Below, one piece after another: positions 35,954 to 45,757 of a DNA stretch of 64,000 nucleotides. This stretch comes from Serratia ureilytica (GTDB lineage: Bacteria > Pseudomonadota > Gammaproteobacteria > Enterobacterales > Enterobacteriaceae): assembly GCF_013375155.1 (NCBI RefSeq), contig NZ_JABXOF010000010.1:1-64000 (forward strand), in the 5' to 3' direction. The notes under the pieces were generated by a model. The model saw only the letters and a list, made by a program, of their open reading frames with translations, was not told the origin of the DNA and did no database searches. Both the position numbers and the translations under genes were made by a program. The stretch's first letter is position 1. Every line of letters begins with the position of its first letter.

Positions 35954-37243
35954 TTGGAGCATGTGTCGACGGGGACCCTCATCATTATCCTGGTGATCAT
36001 GATCGTGGTCTCCGCTTACTTCTCCGCCTCCGAGACCGGCATGATGACGCTCAACCGTTATCGCCTGCGTCACCTGTCCAAACAGGGCAACCGCTCGGCG
36101 CGTCGGGTCGAGAAGCTGCTGCAAAAACCGGATCGGCTGATCGGCCTGGTGCTGATCGGCAACAACCTGGTCAACATCCTCGCTTCGGCGCTGGCGACCA
36201 TCGTCGGCATGCGGCTGTATGGCGATCTCGGCGTGGCGATTGCGACCGGCATACTGACTTTCGCCGTGCTGCTGTTCGCCGAAGTGCTGCCGAAGACCTT
36301 CGCCGCACTCTATCCGGAACGCATCGCCTTCCCCAGCAGCGTCCTGCTGGCCCCGTTGCAAAAGGTGATGTTCCCGCTGGTCTGGCTGCTCAACGGCATC
36401 ACCAGCCTGACCTTGCGCCTGTTCGGCATTCGCACCAACGTGCGCATCAGCGACGCCGTCAGCAAGGATGAGCTGCGCACCATCGTGCGCGAATCCCAGT
36501 CGCAGATCTCCCGCCGCAATCAGGACATGCTGATTTCGGTGCTGGATCTGGAAAAGGTGACGGTCAACGACATCATGGTGCCGCGCACCGAGATCGTCGG
36601 CATCGACGTCAACGACGACTGGAAGTCGATCATGCGCCAGCTGACCCACTCGCCGCACGGCCGCATCGTGCTGTATCGCAGCTCGCTGGACGATGCGATC
36701 GGCATGCTGCGCGTGCGCGAAGCCTACCGCCTGATGACCGAGAAAAAAGAGTTCAACAAAGAGAACCTGCTGCGCGCCGCCGATGAGATCTATTTCGTTC
36801 CGGAAGGCACGCCGCTCAACGTGCAGCTGGTGAAATTCCAGCGCAACAAAGAGAAGGTCGGCATCGTGGTCGACGAGTACGGCGACATTCAGGGCCTGGT
36901 CACGGTGGAAGACATCCTCGAGGAGATCGTGGGCGATTTCACCACCTCGATGTCACCCACGCTGGCGGAAGAAGTCACGCCGCAGAGCGACGGTTCGGTC
37001 TTGATCGACGGCACCGCCAACGTGCGCGAGCTGAACAAGGCCTTCAACTGGACCTTGCCGGCCAACGAGGCTCGCACCGTCAACGGCATGCTGCTGGAAG
37101 AGCTGGAAGAGATCCCCGAAATCGGCACCCGGGTGCGCATCGGTCATTACGATATCGACATCCTCGACGTGCAGGGCAACATGATTAAACAGGTGCGGGT
37201 CACGCCGATCACCTCGCTGCAGTCCAGCGTCGGCCATCATTAG
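35954..37243 (+). CDS. corB: CorB/YfjD, CNNM-family magnesium transport protein
   Basis: A 429-residue inner-membrane protein: DUF21 transmembrane domain (about 1-190, with SAYFSASETGMMTLNRYR), two CBS domains (about 200-330), and a C-terminal CorC/HlyC domain. CNNM/CorB proteins carry or regulate Mg2+ efflux with ATP-Mg bound to CBS domains. Starts with TTG at 35954 after AAGGA; no better start is nearby. Confidence 0.92.
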   Translation: MEHVSTGTLIIILVIMIVVSAYFSASETGMMTLNRYRLRHLSKQGNRSARRVEKLLQKPDRLIGLVLIGNNLVNILASALATIVGMRLYGDLGVAIATGILTFAVLLFAEVLPKTFAALYPERIAFPSSVLLAPLQKVMFPLVWLLNGITSLTLRLFGIRTNVRISDAVSKDELRTIVRESQSQISRRNQDMLISVLDLEKVTVNDIMVPRTEIVGIDVNDDWKSIMRQLTHSPHGRIVLYRSSLDDAIGMLRVREAYRLMTEKKEFNKENLLRAADEIYFVPEGTPLNVQLVKFQRNKEKVGIVVDEYGDIQGLVTVEDILEEIVGDFTTSMSPTLAEEVTPQSDGSVLIDGTANVRELNKAFNWTLPANEARTVNGMLLEELEEIPEIGTRVRIGHYDIDILDVQGNMIKQVRVTPITSLQSSVGHH

Positions 37244-37257
37244 TCCTCGGCCAGAAC

Positions 37258-37288
37258 GTAAAAAAGACGCGAAATCGCGTCTTTTTTT
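37258..37288. terminator. bidirectional terminator between corB and luxS
   Basis: A GACGCGA/TCGCGTC stem with A residues on the left and T residues on the right serves both convergent genes. Confidence 0.85.
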
Positions 37289-37308
37289 ATTTTGCGGGCC
37301 ACGCACGA

Positions 37309-37824
37309 CTAGATATGCAGTTCCTGCAGCTTCTCTTTCGGCAGCGCCAGCTCGTCGTTGTGGTTCACCACCACGCCGTGATCCAGAATGTGCTTGGCGA
37401 TTTCCTGCGCTTCTTCCAGCGAGTGCATATGGTAGGTGCCGCACTGGTACTCGTTAAGCTCAGGGATCTTGCGCTGGTCGGTCACTTTCAGCACGTCGGC
37501 CATCGCCGCTTTCCAGGCATCGGCAACGCGCTGCTCTTCCGGCACGCCGATCAGGCTCATGTAGAAACCGGTGCGACAGCCCATCGGGGAGATGTCGATA
37601 ATTTCCACGCCCTGGCCGTTCAGGTGGTCACGCATAAAGCCGGCGAACAGGTGCTCCAGCGTGTGAATGCCGCGCTCGGGCATCACTTCCAGGTTCGGGC
37701 GGCAAAAGCGCAGATCAAACACCGTGATGGTATCGCCATGAGGCGTTTTCATGGTTTTTGCAACGCGGACAGCCGGAGCTGCCATACGGGTATGATCGAC
37801 GGTAAAGCTATCCAGCAATGGCAT
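37309..37824 (-). CDS. luxS: LuxS, S-ribosylhomocysteine lyase
   Basis: Cleaves S-ribosylhomocysteine to homocysteine and DPD, the precursor of autoinducer-2. The 171-residue enzyme has the metal motif HTLEH (His54, Glu57, His58) and the Cys of the [10 protein letters not shown] block as third ligand. Start at 37824 has GAGGAGG upstream and gives the E. coli length. MicA sRNA is transcribed divergently from its upstream region. Confidence 0.98.
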   Translation of the reverse strand: MPLLDSFTVDHTRMAAPAVRVAKTMKTPHGDTITVFDLRFCRPNLEVMPERGIHTLEHLFAGFMRDHLNGQGVEIIDISPMGCRTGFYMSLIGVPEEQRVADAWKAAMADVLKVTDQRKIPELNEYQCGTYHMHSLEEAQEIAKHILDHGVVVNHNDELALPKEKLQELHI

Positions 37825-37877
37825 TTCGCTACCTCCTCGTAAAAGAGCATTTATTTCGAAACTTTTTTTCCTAACCG

Positions 37878-37906
37878 GGAAACCTTTTCCAACCCTGCGA
37901 GTCTGA
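37878..37906 (+). promoter_or_regulatory. sigmaE promoter of micA
   Basis: -35 GGAAACC (37878-37884) and -10 TCTGA (37902-37906), correctly placed before the micA start at 37913; E. coli micA is a known sigmaE target. Confidence 0.75.
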
Positions 37907-37912
37907 GTATGT

Positions 37913-37985
37913 GAAAGACGCGCATTTGTTATCATCATCCCTGTCATCAGAGATGCATATTTGGCCACATTGATGTGGCCTTTTT
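37913..37985 (+). ncRNA. micA: MicA, envelope-stress small RNA
   Basis: A 73-nt RNA in the conserved luxS-gshA position. Its 5' part (GAAAGACGCGCATTTGTTAT) is identical to E. coli MicA and holds the ompA-pairing region; the 3' terminator stem GGCCACAT..ATGTGGCC is followed by T5. It is Hfq-dependent and represses ompA and other porin mRNAs. Confidence 0.93.
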
Positions 37986-37990
37986 CTTTT

Positions 37991-39553
37991 TCAGCTTCCG
38001 CCGTTTTGCTTCAGGAACGCTTCAAAGCTTAGCGTATCATTGGCTTCTATGTCGCGTTGACGCTGCCACGAGGCTTCCCGCTCTTTATCCAGCTCGGCTT
38101 CGTTCAGGATTTCCAACGGTTCTTCCAGCAATGTCTGGCGATACTGCTCCGCCAGCTGCAAACCGACGCGCCCGGTGCCTTCCGCCTTCATGGCCTTGAG
38201 AATGCGCGCGGAGAAGGTCAACTCGGGATCGTCAAACGCGGCGACCAGCTCATCGCACACCTGCTGGTATTGACGATCGCCGGCTTCGCCGTCCAGCACT
38301 TCCGCCACCCGACGCAGATCGGCGAACAGCGCCTTGCCGACTTTCTCCAGCGGCTCATGGCTGGCGCCACAGCCGATGCCGATGGTCTGGCCCGGCTTGC
38401 GCCCTTCGAGGATCACCCGGTTCCAGTTCTTGCGCGTGCACAGCAGCTCATCGCTGCTCATCTCCGGCGCATCCGCCAGCGCGCACCACACCAGGAACAG
38501 ATCCAGGAAACGCGCCTGCACCGCATCCACGCCGATCGGCGAGAATGGGTTGATGTCCAGCGAACGCACTTCAATGTATTCGATACCGCCGCGCAGCAGC
38601 GCGTCCGACGGCGTCTCGCCGCTTTGGGTCACGCGCTTTGGCCGGATCGGCGCATACAGCTCGTTCTCGATTTGCAGAACGTTGCTGTTCAGCTGCAGGT
38701 AGCGATCGCCCTCTTTCACGCCCAGCTTGGCGAACTCTTCGGAAGGCGTGGCGATCGCCCGCTTCAAACCGGCCACATAGCTGTGCAGATCGTTGAAGGT
38801 GATGCCCAGATTACTCTGCGATTTATTGGTATAACCCAAGTCGCTCAGGCGCAGCGAAGTGGCGTACGGCAGGTAGCACATCCCCTGCTCGGTGCGCTCG
38901 AACGGCAGATTGGTCTCGCGCCCTTTGAGGAACGAAGAACAAATGGCCGGCGATGCGCCGAACAGATACGGGATCACCCAGCCGAAACGGTAATAGTTGC
39001 GGATCAGGCGGAAATAACCGGCCGAGATCTGCTCTTTACCGCTTTCTGCGTCCTGCACGCCGGCCCAGGCCTGCCAAAATTCCAGCGGCAGCGAGAAGTT
39101 GTAGTGCACGCCGGAAATGGTCTGCATCAGCGCGCCATAGCGATTCTTCAGCCCTTCACGGTACAGCGTCTTCATGCGGCCGATGTTCGACGAACCGAAC
39201 TGCGCCAGCTCGATGTCCTGCTCGGCTTCGATAAAGCACGGCATGCTGAGCGGCCACATGCGCTCATCGCCAATGTTGCGCGCCACGTAGCGATGAATAT
39301 CGCGCAGGAACGTCAGCAAGTGATCGATATTGTCATCAACCGGCGTAATGAACTCTAACAGCGCCTCGGCGAAATCCGTGGTGATCCAGTGGTGCGTCAA
39401 TGCCGCCCCCAGCTTTTCCGGATGCCCGGTGGTCGCCAAGGTGCCGTTCGGCGTGACTCGCAGCGTTTCACGCTCGATGCCGCGACGAATGCCTTTTAAT
39501 GCCTGGGGATGGGCTTCCAACCAAGAAAGCGCCTGTGATACGTCCGGGATCAA
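37991..39553 (-). CDS. gshA: GshA, glutamate-cysteine ligase
   Basis: First step of glutathione synthesis, ATP-dependent joining of glutamate and cysteine. The 520-residue protein is close to E. coli GshA (518) throughout, for example [14 protein letters not shown] and [15 protein letters not shown]. It starts with TTG at 39553, as does E. coli gshA, with GGAGG upstream; the weak start probably limits expression. Confidence 0.97.
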   Translation of the reverse strand: MIPDVSQALSWLEAHPQALKGIRRGIERETLRVTPNGTLATTGHPEKLGAALTHHWITTDFAEALLEFITPVDDNIDHLLTFLRDIHRYVARNIGDERMWPLSMPCFIEAEQDIELAQFGSSNIGRMKTLYREGLKNRYGALMQTISGVHYNFSLPLEFWQAWAGVQDAESGKEQISAGYFRLIRNYYRFGWVIPYLFGASPAICSSFLKGRETNLPFERTEQGMCYLPYATSLRLSDLGYTNKSQSNLGITFNDLHSYVAGLKRAIATPSEEFAKLGVKEGDRYLQLNSNVLQIENELYAPIRPKRVTQSGETPSDALLRGGIEYIEVRSLDINPFSPIGVDAVQARFLDLFLVWCALADAPEMSSDELLCTRKNWNRVILEGRKPGQTIGIGCGASHEPLEKVGKALFADLRRVAEVLDGEAGDRQYQQVCDELVAAFDDPELTFSARILKAMKAEGTGRVGLQLAEQYRQTLLEEPLEILNEAELDKEREASWQRQRDIEANDTLSFEAFLKQNGGS

Positions 39554-39635
39554 ATTGACCTCCCGCTTCTAAAAACAATAACTCGTAAGCATACTGAATC
39601 CGCACCCGAGAGAATATTGAGTTATATTCACTTGG

Positions 39636-40064
39636 TTACTGCCACCAGGCGATGCCCTGTACCGTTATCATAGCCAAAACGATGTAACGCAGCGCCTTTC
39701 CGATACACAGAAACAGCGCGACAGAGCCCCAGGGCATGCGCAGCCAACCTGCCAACACGCACAACAAATCGCCCACCACCGGCACCCAGCTGAGCAACAG
39801 CGCAGCCGGGCCAAAGCGTTGCAGCCACCCGAGCGCCGTTGCCAGCCCCCGCTGTGGTTTCAACGCCGGTAACAGGCGCCCGATAATGACATTGGTCAAC
39901 CCGCCAAGAGTGTTGCCCAGGGTCGCGGCCAGCACCAGCAACTCCGGCGAGACGCGACTCTGGGTCAGCAAGGCGACCAGAACGATTTCTGAATTTCCCG
40001 GCAGCAGCGTCGCACTGAGGAAGCTGCTGCCAAATAACGATATTACGGCTAGCGTACTACTCAC
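39636..40064 (-). CDS. yqaA: YqaA, DedA/VTT-like inner-membrane protein
   Basis: A 142-residue membrane protein with the SNARE-associated (VTT) motif region (ATLLPGNSEIVLVALL, LGNTLGGLTNVIIGR, SWVPVVGDLLCVLAGWLR). Its function is not firmly known; larger DedA proteins act in lipid flipping and envelope homeostasis. Starts with GTG overlapping the yqaB stop (GTGA). Confidence 0.9.
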   Translation of the reverse strand: MSSTLAVISLFGSSFLSATLLPGNSEIVLVALLTQSRVSPELLVLAATLGNTLGGLTNVIIGRLLPALKPQRGLATALGWLQRFGPAALLLSWVPVVGDLLCVLAGWLRMPWGSVALFLCIGKALRYIVLAMITVQGIAWWQ

Positions 40065-40627
40065 AGCGTACGAACGTCTACCACAGCCATGCCGGCATTT
40101 TTCGCCGCCTGAATGCCAAACTCGGCGTCTTCAAACACCACGCATTTTTCCGGCGGCACGCCGATCAGTTCGGCACAGCGCAGGAAGGTATCCGGCTCCG
40201 GTTTATGGCGCTGCACGTCGTCCGCACCGACGATCGCGTCGAAGCAGTTGAACAGGCCGAGATGACGCAGCAGCATTTCCGCCATGCGGTGCTCGCTGCC
40301 GGTGCCGACCGCCATCGGACGGCGGCCGTGATAGGACTTCACCACCTCGATCAATGGCAATGGACGCACGCTATCCAGCAGCATCGCTTCCACCGCGCGC
40401 GTTTTCTCCGCCGCCAGGTGATGGGGATCGAGATCGGCCTGATGGCTGGCGATAATCGCCTGAGCGATGCGCCAGGTCGGTGAACCGCTCAGCGCCACCA
40501 TGGCCGCTTCATCAAACGTCATGCCATAACGGGACAGCACTTCGCGCCACGCTTTACGGTGCGTTGGCTCAGTGTCCAGAATCGTGCCGTCCATGTCGAA
40601 AATAAGACCCTGATAGCGGTCGTACAT
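40061..40627 (-). CDS. yqaB: YqaB, HAD-family sugar phosphatase
   Basis: A 188-residue haloacid-dehalogenase phosphatase with nucleophile motif DMDGTILDTEP, motif II VGTG and motif IV FEDAEFGIQAA. E. coli YqaB acts on fructose 1-phosphate and 6-phosphogluconate. Cotranscribed with yqaA. Confidence 0.93.
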   Translation of the reverse strand: MYDRYQGLIFDMDGTILDTEPTHRKAWREVLSRYGMTFDEAAMVALSGSPTWRIAQAIIASHQADLDPHHLAAEKTRAVEAMLLDSVRPLPLIEVVKSYHGRRPMAVGTGSEHRMAEMLLRHLGLFNCFDAIVGADDVQRHKPEPDTFLRCAELIGVPPEKCVVFEDAEFGIQAAKNAGMAVVDVRTL

Positions 40628-40776
40628 CGTTACTCCATGATCGTTGAGGAAAGAAAACTACTTTAGCGTAAAGCCGTTGGGTTGTCGCTGACTGCGTCAT
40701 AGCGGAATGTGCTGTGATCGATCGGATGCAAAGAAGGAAAGGGGTGAAGAGAGAATGGCTAAATGCTGAAAAGCGA

Positions 40777-40799
40777 AAAACCCGCCAAAGCGGGTTTCT
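40777..40799 (-). terminator. terminator of the tRNA operon
   Basis: An AAACCCGC/GCGGGTTT stem followed on the minus strand by T-rich sequence, after the last repeated tRNA spacer unit. Confidence 0.8.
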
Positions 40800-40805
40800 C
40801 TTAGA

Positions 40806-40942
40806 TGGTGCATCCGGGAGGATGATTCGGCGCCAACGCCTCACCCTGCGGGCCGTTGCTAAAGCAACGTTATCCTCCCCAAGGACACTTTCTTTTTACC
40901 ACCCGCATGACGATTTCTCTTCGCGATACGGGAGGTTAAACA
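40806..40942 (-). repeat. tRNA-spacer repeat with a tRNA-Arg 3' fragment, copy A
   Basis: Directly follows the last tRNA-Arg. Its distal end (40806-40823) repeats the 3' 18 bases of the tRNA including CCA. A GGGAGGAT/ATCCTCCC stem (40872-40879 with 40816-40823) resembles an expanded T-arm and encloses a hairpin AACGTTGC..GCAACG. Copy B is at 41224-41361. Confidence 0.8.
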
Positions 40943-41019
40943 TGGTGCATCCGGGAGGATTCGAACCTCCGACCGCTCGGTTCGTAGCCGAGTACTCTAT
41001 CCAGCTGAGCTACGGATGC
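40943..41019 (-). tRNA. tRNA-Arg (ACG), fourth in the operon
   Basis: 77 nt including CCA; cloverleaf with anticodon ACG in CTACGAA and T-loop TTCGAAT. ICG after deamination reads CGU, CGC and CGA. Sequence identical to the other three copies. Confidence 0.97.
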
Positions 41020-41065
41020 ATGACTGTTTTTGCCGCTTGCCTGTTTCACGAATAACAGAAAAGCA

Positions 41066-41087
41066 AAAACCCGCTAAGGCGGGCTTC
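41066..41087 (-). terminator. terminator-like hairpin between tRNA-Arg copies
   Basis: A GCCCGC/GCGGG(C) stem and T5 on the minus strand, similar to the final terminator at 40777-40799, after the third tRNA-Arg. It is probably a duplicated former operon end that is now read through or only partly effective. Confidence 0.6.
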
Positions 41088-41094
41088 TCTTAGA

Positions 41095-41171
41095 TGGTGC
41101 ATCCGGGAGGATTCGAACCTCCGACCGCTCGGTTCGTAGCCGAGTACTCTATCCAGCTGAGCTACGGATGC
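41095..41171 (-). tRNA. tRNA-Arg (ACG), third in the operon
   Basis: 77 nt including CCA, anticodon ACG; identical to the neighbouring copies. Confidence 0.97.
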
Positions 41172-41223
41172 ATTACTATTTTTACCGCGTGCCGGCTTTG
41201 CTAATAAAGCCAGACTTGAAGAA

Positions 41224-41361
41224 TGGTGCATCCGGGAGGATGATTCGGCGCTAGCGCCTCACCCTGCGGGCCGTTGCTTAAGCAACGTTATCCTCCCTGG
41301 TAACACTTTCTTTTCTTCCACCCGCTTGGAGATTGCTCTTCGCGACGAGTGAGATTAAGAA
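41224..41361 (-). repeat. tRNA-spacer repeat with a tRNA-Arg 3' fragment, copy B
   Basis: Follows the second tRNA-Arg and closely matches copy A (40806-40942) over its whole length, with most differences in the tRNA-proximal half. It also ends with a CCA-bearing tRNA-Arg 3' fragment (41224-41241). Confidence 0.8.
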
Positions 41362-41438
41362 TGGTGCATCCGGGAGGATTCGAACCTCCGACCGCTCGGT
41401 TCGTAGCCGAGTACTCTATCCAGCTGAGCTACGGATGC
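41362..41438 (-). tRNA. tRNA-Arg (ACG), second in the operon
   Basis: 77 nt including CCA, anticodon ACG; identical to the neighbouring copies. Confidence 0.97.
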
Positions 41439-41499
41439 ACAGGAATTCTTTTTTGATACCGTATGGTACGTTGTTACTACCCCACCATACTGCAAAATA

Positions 41500-41576
41500 T
41501 GGTGCATCCGGGAGGATTCGAACCTCCGACCGCTCGGTTCGTAGCCGAGTACTCTATCCAGCTGAGCTACGGATGC
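41500..41576 (-). tRNA. tRNA-Arg (ACG), first in the operon
   Basis: 77 nt including CCA, anticodon ACG; lies 3 bp after tRNA-Ser. The arrangement matches the E. coli serV-argVYZQ operon next to csrA. Confidence 0.97.
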
Positions 41577-41579
41577 AAA

Positions 41580-41672
41580 TGGCGGTGAGGCGGGGATTCG
41601 AACCCCGGATGCAGCTTTTGACCGCATACTCCCTTAGCAGGGGAGCGCCTTCAGCCTCTCGGCCACCTCACC
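41580..41672 (-). tRNA. serV: tRNA-Ser (GCT)
   Basis: 93 nt including CCA, with the long variable arm of serine tRNAs and anticodon GCT in CTGCTAA; reads AGC and AGU. Confidence 0.97.
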
Positions 41673-41736
41673 ATACGCTTCTTTCGAATTGTGCCTAACT
41701 TGCTTTGGAGAAGCTCATCGGCACTGCGTGGCGCAC

Positions 41737-41764
41737 ATATTACTTTCTCCGACTTTTAAGTCAA
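41737..41764 (-). promoter_or_regulatory. tRNA operon promoter
   Basis: Minus-strand -35 TTGACT (41759-41764), 16-bp spacer, -10 TAATAT (41737-41742), followed by GTGCGCC, a GC-rich discriminator typical of stringently controlled stable-RNA promoters. Confidence 0.8.
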
Positions 41765-41947
41765 ACAATTTTTCCCAACTCATGCGCGTTTGCACAATTC
41801 GCACCCAACATGGGCGATTTCACGGCAAAAAGGGCGTTTTATCAACAGGCAACCGCAACGTCTGCAGCAATAAAGCAGGAAACTAACCGGGAAAATAATC
41901 ACGAAAAAGAGAGGGGAGAACGAAAGAAGTGGGTAAAACGATGCAGT

Positions 41948-41973
41948 AGCGTCTCGTCTGGCAACGAGACGCT
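41948..41973 (-). terminator. hairpin after csrA
   Basis: A 10-bp AGCGTCTCGT/ACGAGACGCT stem with a 6-base loop begins 9 bp after the csrA stop. The T-run after it is weak, so termination may be partial. The rest of 41673-41947 holds only the tRNA promoter. Confidence 0.6.
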
Positions 41974-41982
41974 GCTTCGGAA

Positions 41983-42168
41983 TCAGTAAGTCGTCTGCTG
42001 AGACTTCTCTGCCTGAATGCGCTGATAGATTTCTTCACGGTGAACTGAAACCTCTTTGGGGGCGTTCACACCAATACGCACCTGGTTGCCTTTTACCCCT
42101 AGCACAGTGACCGTAACCTCATCGCCAATCATGAGGGTTTCACCAACTCGACGAGTCAGAATTAACAT
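41983..42168 (-). CDS. csrA: CsrA, global post-transcriptional regulator
   Basis: A 61-residue dimeric RNA-binding protein, essentially the E. coli protein ([20 protein letters not shown]). It binds GGA motifs in mRNA leaders to control carbon storage, motility and biofilm genes. The 252 bp upstream separate it from alaS and probably hold its promoters; none stood out. Confidence 0.98.
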   Translation of the reverse strand: MLILTRRVGETLMIGDEVTVTVLGVKGNQVRIGVNAPKEVSVHREEIYQRIQAEKSQQTTY

Positions 42169-42365
42169 TCTTTGCTCCTTGAAAGATTAAAAGAGTCGGG
42201 TCTCTCAGTTTCCCCGTCATTATCCATCATATGTGGTGAAAACGTAAGCCGCGCAATCCACAATAAGTGTAAGCAGACTTGGTCCCACCTCAGATAATGG
42301 TAAGTTTAGCCGACCAGAAAAACTTTGTTCCCGCAATTGTAACTAAATTGTGTTAGCACAGTATG

Positions 42366-42399
42366 AAAACGCCATAATCAACAAAGTATTATGGCGTTT
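42366..42399 (-). terminator. alaS terminator
   Basis: A 12-bp AAACGCCATAAT/ATTATGGCGTTT stem with a 9-base loop, just after the alaS stop on the minus strand. Confidence 0.75.
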
Positions 42400-42420
42400 G
42401 TCCGTGCTATTTATTTATGT

Positions 42421-45048
42421 TCACAGCTTTGAGGCCACCCAGGCTTCTACGCTGTTTAACGCCGCTGGCAGGGCGTTGATATCCGTCCCCCCCGCCATCG
42501 CCATATCAGGGCGACCACCGCCCTTGCCGCCGACCTGCTGCGCCACGTTGCCGATCAACTCGCCGGCTTTCACGCGGTCAGTCAGATCCTTGGTCACGCC
42601 TGCGACCAGGCTGACTTTGTCATCAGCCGTCGTCGCCAACACGATAATGGCCGAACCCAATTGATTTTTCAGGTCATCCACCATGGTGCGCAGCATTTTG
42701 GCTTCGACATTGTCCAACTGGCTGACCAACAGCTTCACGCCGTTAACCACTTTCGCCTGGCTGGACAGCGACGCGCTTTCCTGCGCCGCCTGCTGATCTT
42801 TCAGTTGCTGCAGTTCTTTTTCCAGCACGCGCGTGCGATCGAGCACCGAGCGCACTTTATCGGTCAGGTTGTTGCTGTCGCCCTTCACCAATTGAGCAAC
42901 GTCTTGCAACAAATCGCTTTGCTGATGCAGCGTAGCGATAGCGCCAGCGCCGGTCACCGCTTCAATACGGCGGATGCCCGCCGCGGTGCCCGATTCGCTC
43001 AGAATGCGGAACAGGCCGATATCGCCGGTGCGGCTGGCGTGGGTGCCGCCGCACAGCTCGGTGGAGAAGTCGCCCATGGTCAGCACGCGCACGTTGTCGT
43101 CGTACTTCTCACCGAACAGCGCCATTGCGCCCTTCTCTTTCGCGTCTTCCAACGCCATCAGCTCGGTCTGCACCGGCAGGTTACGACGCACCTGCTGGTT
43201 AACCAGATCTTCCACCGCACGAATTTGTTCCGGCTTCATCGCTTCAAAATGCGAGAAGTCGAAGCGCAGGTATTTGTCGTTAACCAGAGAGCCTTTCTGC
43301 GCAACGTGCTCGCCCAACGTTTGGCGCAGCGCGGCGTGTAGCAGGTGGGTCGCGGAGTGGTTCAGACGGATGCTGTTGCGGCGCTCAGTGTCGATCTGCG
43401 CGTCCACGCGATCGTTCAGCTTCAGCGAACCTTGCGCCAGCTTGCCTTGATGGCCGATAGCCTGACCGTATTTCTGGGTGTCGTTGACCACAAACTCGGC
43501 GCCGGCGGCTTTCAGCACGCCTTTATCGCCGACCTGGCCGCCGGATTCACCGTAGAACGGCGTCTCGTCCAGCACCACCACCGCCTCTTCGCCGGCGTTG
43601 ATCTGCTCGACCGGCTGGCCGTCACGGAACAGCGCGATCACCGTCGCCTGCTGCTCGTCATGATCATAGCCGCTGAACTGGCTGCTGCCGTCCACACGGA
43701 TCAGGCTGTTGTAGTCGGCGCCGAAACCGCTGGATTCGCGCGCGCGGCGGCGCTGCGCTTCCATCGCTTCTTCAAAGCCCGCTTCGTCGACTTTCAGACC
43801 GCGCTCGCGGCAGACGTCTGCGGTCAGATCCACCGGGAAGCCGTAGGTGTCGTACAGACGAAAAGCGGTCTCGCCGTCCAGGGTATCGCCCTGCAGCTTG
43901 GCCAGCTCTTCGTCCAACAGCGCCAGGCCACGCTCCAGCGTGCGGGCAAACTGTTCTTCTTCGGTTTTCAGCACCTGCTCCACCAGCGATTGCTGGCGTT
44001 TCAGCTCGTCGGCCGCCGGGCCCATCACTTCGATCAGCGGCGCCACCAGCTTGTAGAAGAAGGTGTCTTTCGCGCCCAGCATGTTGCCATGACGGATCGC
44101 GCGACGAATGATGCGGCGCAGCACGTAGCCGCGGTTTTCGTTAGACGGGATCACACCGTCCGACACCAGGAAGGCGCAGGAACGAATGTGGTCGGCGATA
44201 ACGCGCAGGGATTTGTTATCCAGATCGGTCGCGCCGGTCACTTTCGCCACGGCGGCGATCAGGGTGCGGAACAGATCGATCTCATAGTTGGAGTTCACAT
44301 GCTGCAACACCGCCGCGATACGCTCCAGACCCATACCGGTATCCACCGAAGGCTTCGGCAGCGGCAGCATGGTGCCGTCGGACTGACGGTTGAACTGCAT
44401 GAAAACGATGTTCCAGATCTCGATGTAGCGGTCGCCGTCTTCTTCCGGGCTGCCCGGAGGGCCGCCCCAGATGTGATCGCCGTGATCGTAGAAAATCTCG
44501 GTGCACGGGCCGCATGGGCCGGTATCACCCATCTGCCAGAAGTTATCTGAAGCGAAAGGCGCGCCCTTGTTATCGCCGATGCGGATAATGCGCTCGGCCG
44601 GTACGCCGATTTGCTTCTGCCAGATATCGAATGCTTCGTCATCGGTTTCATACACGGTGACCCACAGTCTCTCTTTCGGCAGGTTGAACCAGTTTTCACC
44701 GGTCAGCAGTTCCCACGCGTAGCTGATAGCATCGTGCTTGAAGTAATCGCCGAAGCTGAAGTTGCCCAGCATTTCAAAGAAGGTGTGGTGACGAGCGGTA
44801 TAACCGACGTTTTCCAGGTCGTTATGCTTGCCGCCTGCGCGCACGCAGCGCTGCGAGGTGGTGGCGCGGGAATAGGCGCGTTTGTCGAGCCCCAGGAAAA
44901 CATCCTTAAATTGGTTCATGCCGGCATTGGTAAACAGCAATGTCGGATCATTGTTAGGCACCAGGGAGCTGCTTGCTACAACCTGATGACCCTTACTATG
45001 AAAGAAATCGAGAAACGCTTGACGGATCTCAGCGGTGCTCTTGCTCAT
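42421..45048 (-). CDS. alaS: AlaS, alanyl-tRNA synthetase
   Basis: A 875-residue class II synthetase (E. coli: 876): catalytic domain at the N-terminus ([20 protein letters not shown]), editing domain with the Zn-type motifs [11 protein letters not shown] and [10 protein letters not shown] that clear Ser- and Gly-tRNA-Ala, and a C-terminal oligomerisation/C-Ala domain. Start at 45048 (AGGA upstream) gives the family length; 17 upstream codons are open without support. Confidence 0.98.
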   Translation of the reverse strand: MSKSTAEIRQAFLDFFHSKGHQVVASSSLVPNNDPTLLFTNAGMNQFKDVFLGLDKRAYSRATTSQRCVRAGGKHNDLENVGYTARHHTFFEMLGNFSFGDYFKHDAISYAWELLTGENWFNLPKERLWVTVYETDDEAFDIWQKQIGVPAERIIRIGDNKGAPFASDNFWQMGDTGPCGPCTEIFYDHGDHIWGGPPGSPEEDGDRYIEIWNIVFMQFNRQSDGTMLPLPKPSVDTGMGLERIAAVLQHVNSNYEIDLFRTLIAAVAKVTGATDLDNKSLRVIADHIRSCAFLVSDGVIPSNENRGYVLRRIIRRAIRHGNMLGAKDTFFYKLVAPLIEVMGPAADELKRQQSLVEQVLKTEEEQFARTLERGLALLDEELAKLQGDTLDGETAFRLYDTYGFPVDLTADVCRERGLKVDEAGFEEAMEAQRRRARESSGFGADYNSLIRVDGSSQFSGYDHDEQQATVIALFRDGQPVEQINAGEEAVVVLDETPFYGESGGQVGDKGVLKAAGAEFVVNDTQKYGQAIGHQGKLAQGSLKLNDRVDAQIDTERRNSIRLNHSATHLLHAALRQTLGEHVAQKGSLVNDKYLRFDFSHFEAMKPEQIRAVEDLVNQQVRRNLPVQTELMALEDAKEKGAMALFGEKYDDNVRVLTMGDFSTELCGGTHASRTGDIGLFRILSESGTAAGIRRIEAVTGAGAIATLHQQSDLLQDVAQLVKGDSNNLTDKVRSVLDRTRVLEKELQQLKDQQAAQESASLSSQAKVVNGVKLLVSQLDNVEAKMLRTMVDDLKNQLGSAIIVLATTADDKVSLVAGVTKDLTDRVKAGELIGNVAQQVGGKGGGRPDMAMAGGTDINALPAALNSVEAWVASKL

Positions 45049-45181
45049 AATTTTCCTGGAAAGGCTAGAATAACGACACGTGAGCCGGTGGCGCGTCATC
45101 CCGACGATGACAACCAGCTCACGAACAAAAAGTGGGGATAAGATAAATTTTCTTCAGAGGGAAGTAAAACCCCGTGTGCGC

Positions 45182-45700
45182 TCATTGCGCAAAATCACGG
45201 TAAATTGACTGAATTTCTTCTTGGAAGAAGCCGCGATAGAGCAGATAACGCTGCACTTTGGCTTTCTCTTTCCAGTCGGTTGGCAACGTATCGCCAAATT
45301 TTCGCTGCGCCACCTGTTTCGCCTGTTCGCACCAGTCGATATCGCATTCCGCCAACGCGTCCTGCACCAGCGCTTTATCCACGCCCTTTTGCATCAGTTC
45401 GCTGCGGATGCGCTGCGCGCCATAACCTTTGCGGCTGCGGCTGCCGATGTAGCTGTGGGCGAAACGCTTATCGTCCAGCCAGTTGTGCTGGTAACAGTAG
45501 ACGATAACCTGATCGATCAGCGCGGGATCTACCGGTTCTTCGGCTACCGGCGGCGGCGATGTCGGCGCATGCGGCCCCTTGCCGCCAAACCGGGCTTTCG
45601 CCACAAACGGCTGCGCCGCAAGTTTGCGGCGCAGTTCAGCTTCACTATGATCGCGTTGCGACAGCAGGCGCATGGCGCGGCTTAGCAAGTCATTCATCAT
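45182..45700 (-). CDS. recX: RecX, RecA regulator
   Basis: A 172-residue helical-repeat protein (E. coli: 166) that caps RecA filaments and inhibits extension. Blocks LLSQRDHSEAELRRKLA and YCYQHNWLDDKRFAHSYI are typical. It carries a proline-rich insertion (HAPTSPPPVAEEPVDP, about 47-62). Lies 57 bp after recA and is expected to be made by limited read-through. Confidence 0.95.
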   Translation of the reverse strand: MMNDLLSRAMRLLSQRDHSEAELRRKLAAQPFVAKARFGGKGPHAPTSPPPVAEEPVDPALIDQVIVYCYQHNWLDDKRFAHSYIGSRSRKGYGAQRIRSELMQKGVDKALVQDALAECDIDWCEQAKQVAQRKFGDTLPTDWKEKAKVQRYLLYRGFFQEEIQSIYRDFAQ

Positions 45701-45757
45701 TCAAGCCTGAATTCAGGGGATGTGCACCACATAAACGGCGGCGCACATCTTCAGCGA

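Noticed and set aside
35111-36658. 515-codon minus-strand frame across ypjD and corB
   Set aside because: It is a His/Gln/Asp-rich mirror of two well-conserved plus-strand genes and spans their junction.
40806-41576. Regularly repeated units that could be mistaken for a CRISPR array
   Set aside because: The repeats are 77-nt tRNA-Arg genes with clear cloverleafs, the spacers are themselves related, and no cas gene is near.
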